Positions 28,270-37,343 of a stretch of 64,000 nt of DNA are shown in pieces. Within the stretch, counting starts at the first letter, position 1. Every line of letters begins with the position of its first letter. Source of the DNA: Saprospiraceae bacterium (lineage in GTDB: Bacteria; Bacteroidota; Bacteroidia; Chitinophagales; Saprospiraceae); contig JAKVCU010000055.1 in assembly GCA_022448955.1 (NCBI GenBank), forward strand, positions 56,084 to 120,083, given 5' to 3'. Below the pieces are notes generated by a model, which saw only the letters and a list, made by a program, of their open reading frames with translations, was not told where the DNA came from and did no database searches. A program made the position numbers and the translations under genes.

Positions 28270-28950
28270 TTACGGTCTCTTTGTTATCAACAAGGATTTA
28301 TCCATCAAAGGATGTGGCTGTTTTGGGTAATGCTTGATGAAAGCATACCAAAAAACGCCTACTACTACTCCAACGATTGATCCTAGATAAATATCTTCAA
28401 AAAAATGCTGGACTAAATAGACCCTAGATATACCAACGAATATAGCCAATATGATTCCTCCCAAAGCAATCCAATTCTTCTTTGGTAAAACTAAGACCAA
28501 AAAAGTATAAAATGCAAAAGCGGACATAGTGTGACCAGAGGGAAAACTATTGGCTCCTCCATGTAAACGAATCCCCTCCACCAGTTGAATATTGTCTAAT
28601 AAGTCTAATTTTCGAAAGTATAAGGAAGGACGATCATGACCAAAAAATTGCTTCATAGAATAACTTAAAATAGAAACAGAAAGCCCGATTAAAGGAAGCA
28701 TTATAGCATATCTATATCTATAAAATAGTAAACCTAAACATGCAAGAATATAAACGTACTCTTCTCCTAATTTAGTAATCAGCAGAAAAGCAGCATCTCC
28801 AAGCTCACTCCTTCTATTTGAAAAATAAAAAATAGCATCTCCTTTTTCTATCATTAGTAAGAGCAGGGCTCCTACCATTAAGAACAATAGGTAAATCCAA
28901 AAGAAAAGCGAATGACTGCGAACTGCCTGTCGAACAAATTTCCAATTCAT
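28270..28950 (-). CDS. PAP2-family membrane phosphatase
   Basis: 226 residues with about six membrane helices. The three phosphatase motifs are present in order: KQFFGHDRP (K-x6-RP), FPSGH, and SRVYLVQHFFED (SR-x5-H-x3-D). The family dephosphorylates lipid phosphates such as phosphatidic acid, phosphatidylglycerol phosphate or undecaprenyl pyrophosphate at the membrane surface. The start is 18 nt after the stop of the LptF/LptG-like permease, so the two are probably co-transcribed, consistent with an envelope-lipid role. The exact substrate is unknown. Confidence 0.92.
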   Translation of the reverse strand: MNWKFVRQAVRSHSLFFWIYLLFLMVGALLLLMIEKGDAIFYFSNRRSELGDAAFLLITKLGEEYVYILACLGLLFYRYRYAIMLPLIGLSVSILSYSMKQFFGHDRPSLYFRKLDLLDNIQLVEGIRLHGGANSFPSGHTMSAFAFYTFLVLVLPKKNWIALGGIILAIFVGISRVYLVQHFFEDIYLGSIVGVVVGVFWYAFIKHYPKQPHPLMDKSLLITKRP

Positions 28951-28968
28951 ATGGTAAAGCTACAAAAA

Positions 28969-30753
28969 TTACTGACTCGCCAGCTGCTCTTCACTTTCCT
29001 TCTTTTTAGGAAATAACTTAGAAAAGAAACTTCTAATTTTATCAAAATTAAATACAGCCAATTTGGAGTCATTCATGGCTTTATAAGTGAGATACAAACC
29101 TACTGGAAATAACACCATGCAAGGCACCCACGCTGCTACGGCTGCAGGAAGTACAAAAGTTTCTGCAACTTTACGATTAAAGATAGTTAAGGTAATAAAT
29201 AACATAAAAAAGATGATCGATATTAATATGGGATAACCAAATCCTCCTTTACGCACTATTGCCCCCATAGGAGCTCCAATAAATAAGAATATGAAGCATA
29301 CAGCGGCCATACTATACTTCGTATGCAAATCATATATGTGCTTCACCTTCGATTCTCGTAACCGATCAAGTGATCGAACAGCTGACTCTCCTTGGCTTTG
29401 GATACTTCTTGCAAATGCCTTGGCCTTACTAAAAAGCTGAGCCTGCTCATAAATTGGAAAGGTAGCAACTATAGATTCCATACTCGCCAAAGTATCTAGA
29501 TTTTGCTTCATAGAACGGCGTTCTTTATTGCGATTGCGTGTCACTTGAGTCGCTTTATTAATACCAGCTTGCATGGCAGAGTCGTTTCTCATGCTATTGA
29601 GCTTCTTCAGCATTTTACTGCCAATTTTTTCATTCGCTCTTATTGCTCTTATGCTATCCATCTTCGATTTATCTTTGGCCGAGATGGGTTTCTTTAACTT
29701 TGGCTTTTTTGGTGGCACATTGACCGCTTTGGCTTTGGCCTGTTTTTTCAGAATAGCGCTATCTTGTTGTGCTTTCATTTGCTCATAATACTTCTTTTCT
29801 GCATCGTATTCTTTTTGCTCTGCAACGGACATTTGCAAAGAAGTAGTATCTGCTTCAATGAAATAAAAGTAACCACTCACTGTATTAGACATCGTGCGTT
29901 CTCTCTTTCTGATTTTTAAATCTAAAGAATCCACTGCAACTGCCAACTGCGAAGTACTCAACATCGTTCTATTCTGCTTGAATAAATCTTTATTTGTACG
30001 GTTAAGTTGAAACTCGCTAAGGTCAAATACCTTGGTCCAGGAGCGGAAGTTAGTCCTCACAAATGGATGGTTTTGGTTTTTACCATAACCACTAGGTTTG
30101 GTTTCAATATACTGATGACCATTTTTAAGATTCATGACAAAATAACTACCATCGTCTGTCGAGTACATCTCTCCATCTTCTGCCATGATTTGTCCCAATC
30201 TTCCTCTATTTGCCTCCTTATGGTCGTAAATCAATACATCCTCAATATGAGCATCATCATCTTTACCACCAATATGGATGGCATAGCCATCAAAATCATC
30301 ATTGAATACACCAGTGTCAAGTCGAAGTGCTGGTTTTTGCTGCTGAATATCATACATTCTAGAGCCAAACTGCAAATTGGCTACTGGTATTAAATTATTG
30401 GAGCAGAAATAAGAAAGTGCTGTAACAATAATCCCCATCCCCATTAAAGGGGCCATCACTCTCCACAAGGGTACTCCAGCTGATTTAAAACTAGACAATT
30501 CATAATGCTCTGCTAGGTTACCCAAAACCATAACGGAAGAAATTAGCATAGCTAAGGGCAAGGCCATTGGTACCAGAGAAACACATTTATAAGCCAGTAA
30601 TTCTATCAAAATGAATAGCCCTAGTCCTTTACCCGCAATATCATCAATGTACAACCACAATATTTGCATCAGCAATACAAATATGGCAATCATAAAAGTG
30701 ACCATAAAGGGAGGAATAAAACTACTAATTAAAAGTTGATCTAATTTTTTCAT
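28969..30753 (-). CDS. LptF/LptG-family permease (YjgP/YjgQ)
   Basis: 594 residues, longer than the usual 360-480. Three N-terminal membrane helices contain the family motif ELSSFKSAGVPLWRVMAP; a periplasmic beta-jellyroll follows (about 130-270) and three C-terminal helices (about 470-570) close the protein. Between them sits an extra Lys-rich, charged helical insert (about 300-450: KKQAKAKAVNVPPKKPKLKKP). The family forms the lipopolysaccharide exporter core with LptB2 and hands LPS to LptC. Neither lptB nor a second LptF/G gene is adjacent. It is the first gene of a likely two-gene unit with the PAP2 phosphatase. Confidence 0.9.
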   Translation of the reverse strand: MKKLDQLLISSFIPPFMVTFMIAIFVLLMQILWLYIDDIAGKGLGLFILIELLAYKCVSLVPMALPLAMLISSVMVLGNLAEHYELSSFKSAGVPLWRVMAPLMGMGIIVTALSYFCSNNLIPVANLQFGSRMYDIQQQKPALRLDTGVFNDDFDGYAIHIGGKDDDAHIEDVLIYDHKEANRGRLGQIMAEDGEMYSTDDGSYFVMNLKNGHQYIETKPSGYGKNQNHPFVRTNFRSWTKVFDLSEFQLNRTNKDLFKQNRTMLSTSQLAVAVDSLDLKIRKRERTMSNTVSGYFYFIEADTTSLQMSVAEQKEYDAEKKYYEQMKAQQDSAILKKQAKAKAVNVPPKKPKLKKPISAKDKSKMDSIRAIRANEKIGSKMLKKLNSMRNDSAMQAGINKATQVTRNRNKERRSMKQNLDTLASMESIVATFPIYEQAQLFSKAKAFARSIQSQGESAVRSLDRLRESKVKHIYDLHTKYSMAAVCFIFLFIGAPMGAIVRKGGFGYPILISIIFFMLFITLTIFNRKVAETFVLPAAVAAWVPCMVLFPVGLYLTYKAMNDSKLAVFNFDKIRSFFSKLFPKKKESEEQLASQ

Positions 30754-30984
30754 TCAGCACCATTGTTATTTTAACGGCTCAAAGATAATTCATACTTATT
30801 TGATTGTCCAATATTTAATGCGCCTTTGCATTTCTTTGACTTTCCTACAAAAAACTGTTAACAATAGTTTTAACTTTTATAAAAAAACAAAGAAAATTGT
30901 TATTGATTTTCAGCTACTTACAAAATAATTAAGATTTTTTTTAGAGTGCTTGTAACTTTTTATTTTTAAGCCCGTCGTGTTTAT

Positions 30985-31114
30985 GTAGGCGTTAAAATGA
31001 TGTTCACTCATTTTATTTTGCCAAAATGACGAGAACGAACTGACGAATAGAAAGCTCGGAGCGTCAATTTGGCAAAATATTAAGAAAAAAATGAGTTAAT
31101 ATCATTTAGCCCAA
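30985..31114. repeat. Long imperfect inverted repeat upstream of the ECF sigma operon
   Basis: Left arm about 30985-31030 (GTAGGCGTTAAAATGATG..TTTTGCCAAAATGACG) pairs with right arm about 31061-31114 (CGTCAATTTGGCAAAAT..TATCATTTAGCCC), with about 30 nt between. Pairing is broken by a few mismatches and gaps. It resembles a palindromic non-autonomous element or a long RNA hairpin. It lies in the 449-bp gap between the divergent permease and sigma genes. A small palindrome ATACCAA/TTGGTAT at 31159-31178 lies closer to the sigma start. The remaining part 30754-30984 shows only AT-rich sequence. Confidence 0.6.
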
Positions 31115-31202
31115 CAACTTATACATTTGGTTAACAACCAATAAAACGAACACCCGACATACCAATATTTTTTGGTATTTTAAAAAAAACGAAGTTCCGA
31201 AA

Positions 31203-31712
31203 ATGGATATCAGGGAATACAAAACAACCATATTACCAATCAAAAATAAGCTTTATCGCTTCACCTTGGGTATCATCAAGGACGCAGCAGAGGCTCAAGA
31301 TGTGGTACAGGAAGTCCTGATCAAAGTGTGGAATAAGCGTGACGAATTGGATCATATTAATAACATAGAAGCTTGGTGTATGCGACTGACCAAAAACTTA
31401 GCCATCGATAAGCTTCGCTCTAAGCATAGGCGAACTGAAGATATAGAGACAACTTACAGTCTTTCTTCTAACGAATCTACGCCATTTGAGCAAACTGCTG
31501 TTAAAGATTCGGTAAGCAAAATCAAAAATATGATCGCTGACCTTCCACAAAAGCAAAAAGAAGTCATTCTCCTAAGAGATATCGAAGGCTTCTCTTATCA
31601 GGAAATTAGCGACACACTGAATATGAGTTTGGCGCAAGTCAAAACCAATTTATTCAGAGCAAGACAACGAATTAAAGCTTTATTCTTAAAAACAGAATCC
31701 TATGGATTATAA
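31203..31712 (+). CDS. ECF-type RNA polymerase sigma factor
   Basis: 169 residues with region 2 (about 20-90: GIIKDAAEAQDVVQEVLIKVW, AWCMRLTKNLAIDKLRS) and region 4 (about 110-160: LPQKQKEVILLRDIEGFSYQEISDTLNMSLAQVKTNLFRARQRIK). It directs RNA polymerase to its own regulon under envelope or other stress, and is held by an anti-sigma factor. The next gene overlaps it by 11 nt and encodes a single-pass membrane protein, the expected anti-sigma position. It leads an operon with three DUF4252 genes that ends at 34305. Confidence 0.94.
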   Translation: MDIREYKTTILPIKNKLYRFTLGIIKDAAEAQDVVQEVLIKVWNKRDELDHINNIEAWCMRLTKNLAIDKLRSKHRRTEDIETTYSLSSNESTPFEQTAVKDSVSKIKNMIADLPQKQKEVILLRDIEGFSYQEISDTLNMSLAQVKTNLFRARQRIKALFLKTESYGL

Positions 31713-32337
31713 GCATATAGAAACACTAGTTGACAAATACTTCGAAGGAGAAACTTCTCTTCAAGAAGAGACACAACTAAAAGATTACTTTACCAAAGAG
31801 CATATACATCCTTCTTTGGAGATGTATCAAGGGCTCTTCCAATACTGGGTGGATGAAAGTCAAGTAACACTAGACGATGCTTTTGATATCGCATTACTTG
31901 AAAAAATTGAAGCACAAGAAGCAGCTGATTCTTCGGCTTCCGCCAAACCTAAGAAAGGGAAAGTCATACTCTTACGTACTAGAATGCTCTATCGAGTAGC
32001 CGCAGCAATCGCTTTGGTCATGACTGCATGGTGGTCTTATCAAACGATTGATAAAGCTGCAATTGAAAAGAATCAAACGGCCATCGATTGGTCTGAATAC
32101 GAACCTCAGTCTGTCGAGGAAGCAGAAAAGCTTTTAGCAGAAGCTTTCAGCAAAATCAACAAAGAGGAAAAGAAGCAATCAATCGATTGGAGCCAATACG
32201 AACCTAAAACAGTTGAAGAAGCAATGGAATTAACGACAAAAGCTTTTCAAAAGCTAAGTACAGAAGTAACAGAAGGAACGTCTAAAGCTACTAAGGAGGT
32301 ATCCAAAGTAGGCGAACTGAATAAATTTTTCGAATAA
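31702..32337 (+). CDS. Putative anti-sigma factor, single-pass membrane protein with internal repeat
   Basis: 211 residues. The N-terminal part (1-95: DKYFEGETSLQEETQLKDYF) resembles the cytoplasmic zinc-less anti-sigma region common in Bacteroidota. One membrane helix follows (about 97-115). The periplasmic tail holds a tandem repeat of period 33: IDWSEYEPQSVEEAEKL (from 128) and IDWSQYEPKTVEEAMEL (from 161). Overlap with the sigma gene implies translational coupling. No ASD zinc motif (HxxxCxxC) is seen. The anti-sigma role is inferred from position and topology. Confidence 0.75.
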   Translation: MDYKHIETLVDKYFEGETSLQEETQLKDYFTKEHIHPSLEMYQGLFQYWVDESQVTLDDAFDIALLEKIEAQEAADSSASAKPKKGKVILLRTRMLYRVAAAIALVMTAWWSYQTIDKAAIEKNQTAIDWSEYEPQSVEEAEKLLAEAFSKINKEEKKQSIDWSQYEPKTVEEAMELTTKAFQKLSTEVTEGTSKATKEVSKVGELNKFFE

Positions 32338-32419
32338 CAAATTAATCAAATCACCCTAGGCATGCTAAGCAGCACATTCTATTTCATGCCTAAATATCAT
32401 AATTTTAAAATTCAACAAA

Positions 32420-32932
32420 ATGAAATACTTGAGAGTTGTAACCCTAGCTTTTGCTTTTTTATTCGCAGCAGGGCCCATAATGGCACAAAGCAGCACTAAT
32501 GCTATTGAAAAATATTTCTCACAATATATTGATGATGAACGATTTACAGTAGTATACATCAGTCCTAAACTATTCAAAATGTTCAAAAAACTGGACATCG
32601 CTGGTATGGAATTAGAAGATGATGAAGCAGAGGCTATTATGGATATGGTAGGCGATTTAGAAGGCTTGCGCATCCTTACTGCAGACGAAGATACAGAAGC
32701 ACTATACCAAGAAGCAAAAAGTAAAATCAATACAAAGGAATACGAAATCTTAATGACGGTCCGTACCAAAGAGGGTAATAATGTAGAGTTCCTTGTCAAA
32801 GATGAAGGTGATATCATTAAAGAACTCCTACTACTTACTGGTGGCGGTGGCGATGAATTTGTCCTACTCAGCTTCGTCGGTAATATTGATCTCAAAAAAA
32901 TATCGAAACTGGCCAAGACAATCGAAGATTAA
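32420..32932 (+). CDS. DUF4252 protein 1
   Basis: 170 residues with a signal peptide ending near PIMAQ. The DUF4252 pattern is clear: IEKYFSQYIDDERFTVVYISPKLFKMF, then an acidic central part (LEGLRILTADEDTEALYQEAKSKI), and a C-terminal GGDEFVLLSFVGNIDLKKISKLAK. The family is secreted or envelope-associated and of unknown function, and in this phylum is typically encoded next to ECF sigma/anti-sigma pairs, as here. It is the closest of the three copies to the family pattern. Confidence 0.85.
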   Translation: MKYLRVVTLAFAFLFAAGPIMAQSSTNAIEKYFSQYIDDERFTVVYISPKLFKMFKKLDIAGMELEDDEAEAIMDMVGDLEGLRILTADEDTEALYQEAKSKINTKEYEILMTVRTKEGNNVEFLVKDEGDIIKELLLLTGGGGDEFVLLSFVGNIDLKKISKLAKTIED

Positions 32933-33070
32933 TTAATATTTGTTGGTTGTTGGCTAATAATTGCTGGTTTATTCTTCCTACTAGCAACTATTAACCAACA
33001 ACCAATAACAAAACCGAATCACCCATTACCTTCCGAAATATATCGATGGTAAAGACTAAAAAACATAAGA

Positions 33071-33637
33071 ATGAAAAAGCTCCCTTTTCTTTTAGTCCTT
33101 TTTTCATTGATCCTTTCCTCATGTGGATCACCCAAAACAGCAAAACAATTTTACAACAAGCATAAACGTAAAGAAGGTGTAAGCAACGCCAGTGTTCCTG
33201 GTTGGTTGGTCTGGTTGGGAACTGGCTTGGCTTATCACTCTATTCAAAATGAAGAAGCCAAAATGGGACTTAAACTAGCCAAAAAGGTAAAGCGTTTACG
33301 CTTTATGCAAGCCGAGAATAAAGAGGTCATTTCTCCTAAAGAGGTAAGTGAATTTTTAGGCAATCTACGAGCTAACAAATATGAAGATCTCATCATGATA
33401 AAAGATGGGCCACAAACAGTCAGTATCATGGTGCGAGATACCGAAACTAAACTTAAGAATATTATGGTTTTGGTAGATCAAGAGGATGAATTTGTGTTCA
33501 TGAGCATGAAGTCTAGCTTGAAATACAAAGACCTATCTAAAGTTATTGGCTACTACATCAATGACTTTAAAGGCGAAGAGCCTAAAAAAGAGAGGAAGAA
33601 GAAAAAGAAAAAAGAGAAAAAACTTCCTCAAGCATAA
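33071..33637 (+). CDS. DUF4252-like lipoprotein 2
   Basis: 188 residues with a lipoprotein signal (SLILSSC, Cys18). It shares with the neighbouring copies the core FLGNLRANKYEDLIMIKDGPQTVSIMVRDTETKLKNIMVLVDQEDEFVFMSM. The N-terminal part differs (ASVPGWLVWLGTGLAY). The end is a run of Lys and Glu (about 170-188), unlike the other two. It is probably a diverged duplicate anchored to the outer or inner membrane. It is in the same operon, 138 nt after copy 1. Confidence 0.75.
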   Translation: MKKLPFLLVLFSLILSSCGSPKTAKQFYNKHKRKEGVSNASVPGWLVWLGTGLAYHSIQNEEAKMGLKLAKKVKRLRFMQAENKEVISPKEVSEFLGNLRANKYEDLIMIKDGPQTVSIMVRDTETKLKNIMVLVDQEDEFVFMSMKSSLKYKDLSKVIGYYINDFKGEEPKKERKKKKKKEKKLPQA

Positions 33638-33752
33638 CATCCAATAAAAATCTAACAAGCATAGACTTGTGCATTATTTTATGGTCTGGACTAATTCAGA
33701 CCTGATATTTCATAGGCCTTAGTAGTTAATACACTCTAAAAATCAATCCGAC

Positions 33753-34250
33753 ATGAAAAAATTAATTTTATTAGTGCTATTAGCATTACCATTTAGCATA
33801 ATCGCACAAAATGCAGCCATCGAAAGTTTTTATCAAAAGTATAAGGACTTCGAAGAATTATCCGATGTTACCTTAAAAGGTTGGTTACTTAAAGCAACAT
33901 CTAGTGGTGTTGATAAAGATGATGCCAACAATGTCTTAAACAAAATCACTTATTTCCGTGCCTTAATCATGGAAGATGGCAATTTAGTCAAAAACAGTGA
34001 TTATAAGTCTTTCATGAAAGCCATCAAAAAAGACAATTTTGAAGAATTGGTTAAAGTAAAAGACAAAGGCTCTGATATAGACATATTGGTCAGAGATCAA
34101 GGCGATTTTATCACTGATGCTATCTTGGTGGTTAGCGATGAAGATCAATTTATCCTATTGAGCATGGAAGGTCGCTTAAAATTAAGTGACTTCAAAGATA
34201 TCAATATCAACATTGATGGTGCAGATCACTTTAAGAAGGCTGCACAATAA
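33753..34250 (+). CDS. DUF4252-like secreted protein 3
   Basis: 165 residues with a signal peptide (to IIAQ, about 18). The core reads LVKVKDKGSDIDILVRDQGDFITDAILVVSDEDQFILLSMEGRLKLSDFKDI, parallel to the other two copies. LSDVTLKGWLLKATSSG near residue 35 matches the VPGWLVWLGTG part of copy 2, so copies 2 and 3 are closer to each other than to copy 1. It is the last gene of the sigma operon, followed by a terminator. Confidence 0.78.
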   Translation: MKKLILLVLLALPFSIIAQNAAIESFYQKYKDFEELSDVTLKGWLLKATSSGVDKDDANNVLNKITYFRALIMEDGNLVKNSDYKSFMKAIKKDNFEELVKVKDKGSDIDILVRDQGDFITDAILVVSDEDQFILLSMEGRLKLSDFKDININIDGADHFKKAAQ

Positions 34251-34275
34251 AAAAATATTTGTCATAGATCATAGG

Positions 34276-34305
34276 GCAGATTTCCATTCTGGGAATCTGC
34301 TTTTT
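34276..34305 (+). terminator. Rho-independent terminator of the ECF/DUF4252 operon
   Basis: Ten-bp stem GCAGATTTCC/GGGAATCTGC (one wobble pair) with loop ATTCT, followed by TTTTT. It lies 25 nt after the last DUF4252 gene. Confidence 0.85.
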
Positions 34306-34386
34306 GTATTTTGGCAACAAAAGCCTACCTATTCTATTTTGTTTTTTGCTAAGTTTATGGATGTGGAAAAATTCAATCATTAATTC

Positions 34387-37290
34387 ATGAGACTTATGCG
34401 ACAGCTACTCTTACTTTTTTGTATCATCTCCCTTTCGGGAAAACTCCATGCACAATATAATGACCAACCTCCTTTTACTCCAGCTAAGGAAAGGATAGAA
34501 AGCTATAAAAAACACCAACAACTAGAAAAACAATCGTATGTCAATGCAATAGAATTCAAATCTATTGGTCCTACAGTATTTAGTGGCCGCGTAGCGGACA
34601 TCGATGTTTGGGAAGAAGATCCCAGTCATTTTTATGTGGCTTATGCTTCTGGTGGAGTCTGGAAAACAACCAATAATGGTACTTCTTTCGAACCTTTATT
34701 CGATGATGAGATGGTGATGACTATCGGCGATATCGCCGTAGACTGGAAGAGCAATACTATTTGGGTAGGAACAGGTGAAGTCAACTCTAGCCGCTCTTCC
34801 TACGCAGGTGTAGGTGTTTACAAAAGTACAGATGGCGGTAAAAGCTGGGAGCATCTGGGTTTAGGCGAAAGCCATCATATTGGCCGCATCCTGTTACATC
34901 CCGATGATCCGAATACCGCATGGGTTGCCGTACTAGGACATTTGTACTCTCCTAATAAAGAAAGAGGCTTATACAAAACAACAGATGGTGGTAAAACATG
35001 GAATAAAACCCTTTTCGTAAACGATAATGCAGGTGTGATTGACCTAATCATGGATGAAGACGATCCAAATACACTTTATGCTGCAAGCTGGGAACGTGAA
35101 CGTCGCGCTTGGAACTTTGTAGAATCAGGCGAAGGCTCTGGTATTTACCAAAGTACTGATGGTGGCGAAAACTGGAGCTTACTGAGCACCAAAGAAAGCG
35201 GTTTCCCAACAGGGGAAGGAGCAGGAAGAATTGGTTTGGCCATGACTAAACACAATGGTAAAAATATCATGTACGCTTCTATCGACAATTACTTCAGACG
35301 ACCAAAGGAAGAAGCGGAAGATAAAGATGCCCTGACAAAGGATATACTTCGCAATATGAGCAAAGAGGACTTCTTAAGTTTGAAAAAATATCAAATCAAA
35401 GATTATCTAAGCACTAATCGCTTTCCTGATCAGTACAAAGTGGATAAGGTAATTCAAATGATCAAATCTGACGAAATCACTCCTGCTACATTAGTCGAAT
35501 ACACAGAAGATGCCAACTCTTTATTATTCGACACGCCAGTTGTTGGTTTAGAAATTTATAAGTCTGAAGATGAGGGCAAAACATGGACTAAAACGCATAA
35601 CGATTACATCAATAGCGTATATAACTCCTATGGTTACTACTTTGGACAGATTAGAGTAAGTCCTCATAATCCAGACAAAATCTATTTTATGGGCGTACCG
35701 GTGATGCGTTCAGATGATGGAGGTAAAACTTTTAAATCCATCAACGGAGCTAATGTCCATTCTGATCACCACGCCCTTTGGATTAATCCCGATAGAGCAG
35801 ATCACCTCATTCTTGGAAATGATGGGGGAATCAATATCTCTTATGATGATGGTGAACACTGGAATAAGTGCAATACTCCTTCTGTAGGGCAATTCTATTA
35901 CATTGCAGTAGATATGGCTAAGCCATATAATGTTTATGGTGGCCTGCAGGACAATGGCGTCTGGATGGGACCCCATACTTATCAGGCAGGCGTTCGCTGG
36001 CACAACTCTGGCCAATATCCTTACAAGAGTATTATGGGAGGCGATGGTATGCAAGTAGCCGTAGATACACGTGATAACAAGACCGTGTATACTGGTTATC
36101 AATTTGGAAATTATTTTCGTCTAAACACACAAACTGGTAAAAGAGCCTATATTACTCCTCGCCAAGATTTGGGTGAACGTCCATTAAGATGGAACTGGCA
36201 AACGCCCATCCATTTATCTGTCCATAATCAGGATATCCTATACATGGGGTCTAATAAATTACATCGTTCTTTTAATCAAGGAGATGATTTTGACGAAATT
36301 TCGGGCGACTTAACAACTGGAGGCCGTAAGGGTGACGTTGCGTTTTCTACGCTTACCACAATTCATGAATCCCCTAAGCAATTTGGTTTAATTTATGTAG
36401 GTTCAGATGATGGGCTTGTACATCTTACCAAAGATGGAGGGCATACATGGTCAAATATTTCTACTGGATTACCAGAGGATATGTGGGTGACTAGAATTAT
36501 CGCGTCCAACCATGAAGAGGCAAGAGTTTATGTGAGTTTAAATGCTTATCGTTGGGATGATTTCCGCTCTTTTGTTTATATGTCTGATGATTATGGTGCT
36601 TCTTGGCAACGTATCGGTACAGATCTTCCATTAGAACCTGTAAATGTGGTGAAAGAAGATCCTGACAACCAAGATTTACTTTATGTAGGTACCGATCATG
36701 GATTGTATACCTCATTAGATCGTGGTGCATCTTTCATGTTATTAAATAATGGTTTACCAGCTGTACCAGTCCATGATGTGGTAGTTCATCCTACTGCCAA
36801 AGACTTATTAGTCGGTACACATGGTCGTTCTATCTATAAAGCGAGTATCAAAGAGTTACAGCAGCTCAATGCAGAAATGTTAGCCAAAAACATTCATACG
36901 TTTGGCATTTCACGACAGTGGTACAGCAGTCGTTGGGGTAACTCTAATACCTCTTGGAGAGAAGCAAGAACACCTAAAGTGAAAGTTTCTGTATATAGCA
37001 AAGAAGCTGGAAAAGGAACGCTAGAAGTAATGGGCAAAGATGATATGCTACTTCAAAAAATGGATATTGAGCTTCAAAAGGGCCTAAACTATGTGGAGTA
37101 TGATCTTTCTATAATGGAAAGCAAATTAAAAGAGTACAATCAAAAGCTTAATGAGAAACGAAAAGACGATGAAAAGCCCATAAAAGTGAAGAAGGCAGAC
37201 AATGGCAAAGTTTACCTTTACAGAGGAAAATATAGTGTCAAAGTGAGTAAAGAAACAGAAAGCTCAAGAACAAAATTAGAACTGAAATAA
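34387..37290 (+). CDS. Secreted BNR/VPS10-type beta-propeller protein
   Basis: 967 residues with a signal peptide (to KLHAQ, about 23). Many BNR/Asp-box-like repeats occur: SGGVWKTTNNGTSF, YKSTDGGKSWEHLG, YKTTDGGKTWNK, YQSTDGGENWS, YKSEDEGKTW, MRSDDGGKTF, HLTKDGGHTWSN, MSDDYGASWQ and TSLDRGASF. They form two beta-propellers as in sortilin/VPS10-like proteins and xyloglucanase-like glycosidases. A charged C-terminal segment follows (about 840-967). Proteins of this kind are often annotated as glycosyl hydrolases in Bacteroidota, but no catalytic residues can be assigned. There is no T9SS sorting domain at its end. Confidence 0.87.
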   Translation: MRLMRQLLLLFCIISLSGKLHAQYNDQPPFTPAKERIESYKKHQQLEKQSYVNAIEFKSIGPTVFSGRVADIDVWEEDPSHFYVAYASGGVWKTTNNGTSFEPLFDDEMVMTIGDIAVDWKSNTIWVGTGEVNSSRSSYAGVGVYKSTDGGKSWEHLGLGESHHIGRILLHPDDPNTAWVAVLGHLYSPNKERGLYKTTDGGKTWNKTLFVNDNAGVIDLIMDEDDPNTLYAASWERERRAWNFVESGEGSGIYQSTDGGENWSLLSTKESGFPTGEGAGRIGLAMTKHNGKNIMYASIDNYFRRPKEEAEDKDALTKDILRNMSKEDFLSLKKYQIKDYLSTNRFPDQYKVDKVIQMIKSDEITPATLVEYTEDANSLLFDTPVVGLEIYKSEDEGKTWTKTHNDYINSVYNSYGYYFGQIRVSPHNPDKIYFMGVPVMRSDDGGKTFKSINGANVHSDHHALWINPDRADHLILGNDGGINISYDDGEHWNKCNTPSVGQFYYIAVDMAKPYNVYGGLQDNGVWMGPHTYQAGVRWHNSGQYPYKSIMGGDGMQVAVDTRDNKTVYTGYQFGNYFRLNTQTGKRAYITPRQDLGERPLRWNWQTPIHLSVHNQDILYMGSNKLHRSFNQGDDFDEISGDLTTGGRKGDVAFSTLTTIHESPKQFGLIYVGSDDGLVHLTKDGGHTWSNISTGLPEDMWVTRIIASNHEEARVYVSLNAYRWDDFRSFVYMSDDYGASWQRIGTDLPLEPVNVVKEDPDNQDLLYVGTDHGLYTSLDRGASFMLLNNGLPAVPVHDVVVHPTAKDLLVGTHGRSIYKASIKELQQLNAEMLAKNIHTFGISRQWYSSRWGNSNTSWREARTPKVKVSVYSKEAGKGTLEVMGKDDMLLQKMDIELQKGLNYVEYDLSIMESKLKEYNQKLNEKRKDDEKPIKVKKADNGKVYLYRGKYSVKVSKETESSRTKLELK

Positions 37291-37304
37291 GTTATTCTTC
37301 AGCT

Positions 37305-37341
37305 GTGGTGTGAAGTTTAGAAACCTCACACCACGGTAGAT
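37305..37341 (+). terminator. Hairpin between convergent genes
   Basis: Stem GTGGTGTGA/TCACACCAC extended past one mismatch by GTT/AAC (37305-37334), followed by GGTAGATTTTT. It fits as terminator for the BNR-repeat gene and may serve the convergent thioredoxin-like gene. Confidence 0.65.
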
Positions 37342-37343
37342 TT

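Noticed and set aside
32365..32916. Minus-strand frame of 183 codons
   Set aside because: Antisense to DUF4252 protein 1, whose signal peptide, family pattern and operon position are convincing. The antisense frame is Ser-rich and without family.
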